Shown: piece by piece, positions 13,289-14,311 of the stretch
Layout: every line of letters starts with the position of its first letter
Position numbering within the stretch: the first letter of the stretch is position 1
From: DASVDK01 sp036562265 [NCBI: Thermodesulfobacteriota bacterium]
GTDB lineage: Bacteria; DASVDK01
Direction: 5' to 3'
NCBI GenBank assembly: GCA_036562265.1
Contig: DATCKS010000232.1
Coordinates: 1 to 14,311 of the forward strand
Length of the DNA stretch: 14,311 nt
Program-made: the position numbers and the translations under genes
The notes under the pieces: generated by a model
What the model was told of the DNA's origin: nothing
Seen by the model: only the letters and a program-made list of their open reading frames with translations
Database searches by the model: none

Positions 13289-14311
13289 GGCCCGAGGCGA
13301 TCCTCGCGGGGATCGACGCCCGTCGCGAGGAACTGCTCGATCTGCTCGACCGCCTCGTCCGGACGCCGAGCATCAACCCGGGCGGCGACGAGCGGGCGGT
13401 GGCCGACCTCCTCGGCGGCTACCTGCGGTCGGTCGGACTCGGCGACCAGCGGGTCCTCGCGAAGGCGCCCGAGCGGCCGAACCTCGTCGTCCGCCTCCGC
13501 GGGCGAAAGCCGGGCCCGGTCCTCATGCTCTCCGGCCACATGGACACCAAGCCGGTCGGCGAGGACGTGGCGCACCTCTGGCGGACCGATCCCTTCACCC
13601 CGGTCCTCGTGGACGGACGTCTCTACGGCCTCGGCACGGCCGACATGAAGGGGGCGGTGGCCGCCATGGCGGTGGCGGCCGCGGTCCTCGCCGAGGCGGA
13701 CGCCCCTCTCGCCGGCGACCTCTTGCTCGTCTTCACGGCGGACGAGGAGGCCGGCGGCCGGCTCGGGGCGCGCTACCTGTCGGAGGAGACCGACCTTGCG
13801 GCCGACGTGGGGCTCGTCGGCGAGCCGTGCGGGGTCGCGCGCGACTGGGAGACGCTCTGCCTCGCCGCGCGCGCCACGCTCGGCTTCCGGACGCGCGTCC
13901 ACGGGACGCAGGCCCACAGCAGCCTCTCGGACCGGCTGCCGGTCACGAACGCGGTGCAGAAGATGGCCCGGGTGCTCGACCGGATGGCGCGCGAGTTCCG
14001 GGTCGAGATGCCGCCGCACCCCTACTATCCCGCCGGGGTCACGCACAACATCGGCGTCACCGTCGACGGCGGCGTCTTCTACGGCGTCGTGCCGGGTCTG
14101 GCGGAGTTCCGATCCGATCTCAGGCTGCCGCCCGGGATCACGGTCGCCGAGGCGTGGCGGCAGGTGAACGCCTTCGTCGAGCGGCTGAGGCGCGAGGACC
14201 CGGGGCTCGGGATCGACCTCGTGCGAGACCTCCCCGCAGGAGCGGAGGACGACGTCCCGATCCCGGAGGTGCCGCCCGACGAGCCGCTCGTCCGATCGGT
14301 CCGGAAGGCCG
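13285..14311 (+). CDS. M20 family metallopeptidase (ArgE/DapE-like), cut by window end
   Basis: The first 342 residues of a zinc amidase/peptidase; the stop is beyond the window, and a family length near 400 implies about 50-80 residues are missing. Visible active-site parts are LSGHMDTKP with His85 and Asp87, GTADMKGA with the bridging Asp120, TADEEAGG with catalytic Glu154 and metal-binding Glu155, and VGEP with Glu180. GTQAHSS with His211 marks the dimerisation (lid) domain. Relatives remove acyl groups from amino acids or cleave dipeptides (ArgE, DapE, carboxypeptidase G2, peptidase V); the exact substrate is not clear. GTG at 13285 is in a GTGA overlap with the D-aminoacylase stop and gives the expected N-terminus. 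It likely completes the hydrolytic set of the operon. Confidence 0.93.
   Translation, partial: MRPEAILAGIDARREELLDLLDRLVRTPSINPGGDERAVADLLGGYLRSVGLGDQRVLAKAPERPNLVVRLRGRKPGPVLMLSGHMDTKPVGEDVAHLWRTDPFTPVLVDGRLYGLGTADMKGAVAAMAVAAAVLAEADAPLAGDLLLVFTADEEAGGRLGARYLSEETDLAADVGLVGEPCGVARDWETLCLAARATLGFRTRVHGTQAHSSLSDRLPVTNAVQKMARVLDRMAREFRVEMPPHPYYPAGVTHNIGVTVDGGVFYGVVPGLAEFRSDLRLPPGITVAEAWRQVNAFVERLRREDPGLGIDLVRDLPAGAEDDVPIPEVPPDEPLVRSVRKA

Overview
The window is about 70% GC by eye, with dense gene packing, four-base gene overlaps and strongly GC-ending codons. It holds an exported peptide-binding protein and an Asp/Glu/Arg-rich high-GC proteome. This fits a high-GC, probably diderm bacterium of an uncultivated soil or sediment type. 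Acidobacteriota (Thermoanaerobaculia), Methylomirabilota (Rokubacteria) and Myxococcota are guesses from gene style only; no marker gene fixes the lineage. No tRNA, rRNA, CRISPR array or transposase gene was seen. No stretch over 300 bases lacks a gene; the largest gaps are about 155-165 bases.

Left part (1-3518), unlinked genes: the 3' end of a TesA-type SGNH esterase/thioesterase (+); a class I/II aminotransferase on the minus strand, convergent with it; a Bax inhibitor-1 family membrane protein (+), with a clear promoter and Shine-Dalgarno site; and a zinc-dependent alcohol dehydrogenase (+). The gap between the two convergent genes holds two tandem copies of a 24-base repeat. It also holds a stem-loop that works as an intrinsic-terminator-like structure for the aminotransferase. 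The aminotransferase and the dehydrogenase lack a Shine-Dalgarno site but share an ACACT hexamer 6-7 bases before the start codon, which suggests leaderless messages.

Right part (3546-14311), one operon-like block on the plus strand: a sigma70-type promoter (TTGACG, 17 bp, TAGAGT) followed at once by a palindrome typical of IclR operators. Then come an IclR-family regulator, an M81/MlrC-like metallopeptidase, an RraA-like aldolase/decarboxylase, a RidA-family imine/enamine deaminase, a fold-type III PLP enzyme (D-serine dehydratase / D-threonine aldolase family), a dipeptide-type ABC substrate-binding protein, two dipeptide-type permeases, a D-aminoacylase-family amidohydrolase and an M20 metallopeptidase cut by the window end. 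Four junctions are ATGA or GTGA overlaps. A 12-bp stem-loop lies between the binding protein and the first permease.

Read together (inference), the block looks like a regulated pathway that imports small peptides or N-acylated amino acids, probably with D-configured residues. It would hydrolyse them (MlrC-like, D-aminoacylase, M20), deaminate or cleave the freed D-beta-hydroxy amino acid (PLP enzyme), clear the reactive enamine/imine (RidA) and break down the oxoacid (RraA-like). The ABC ATPases are not in the window and may lie downstream.
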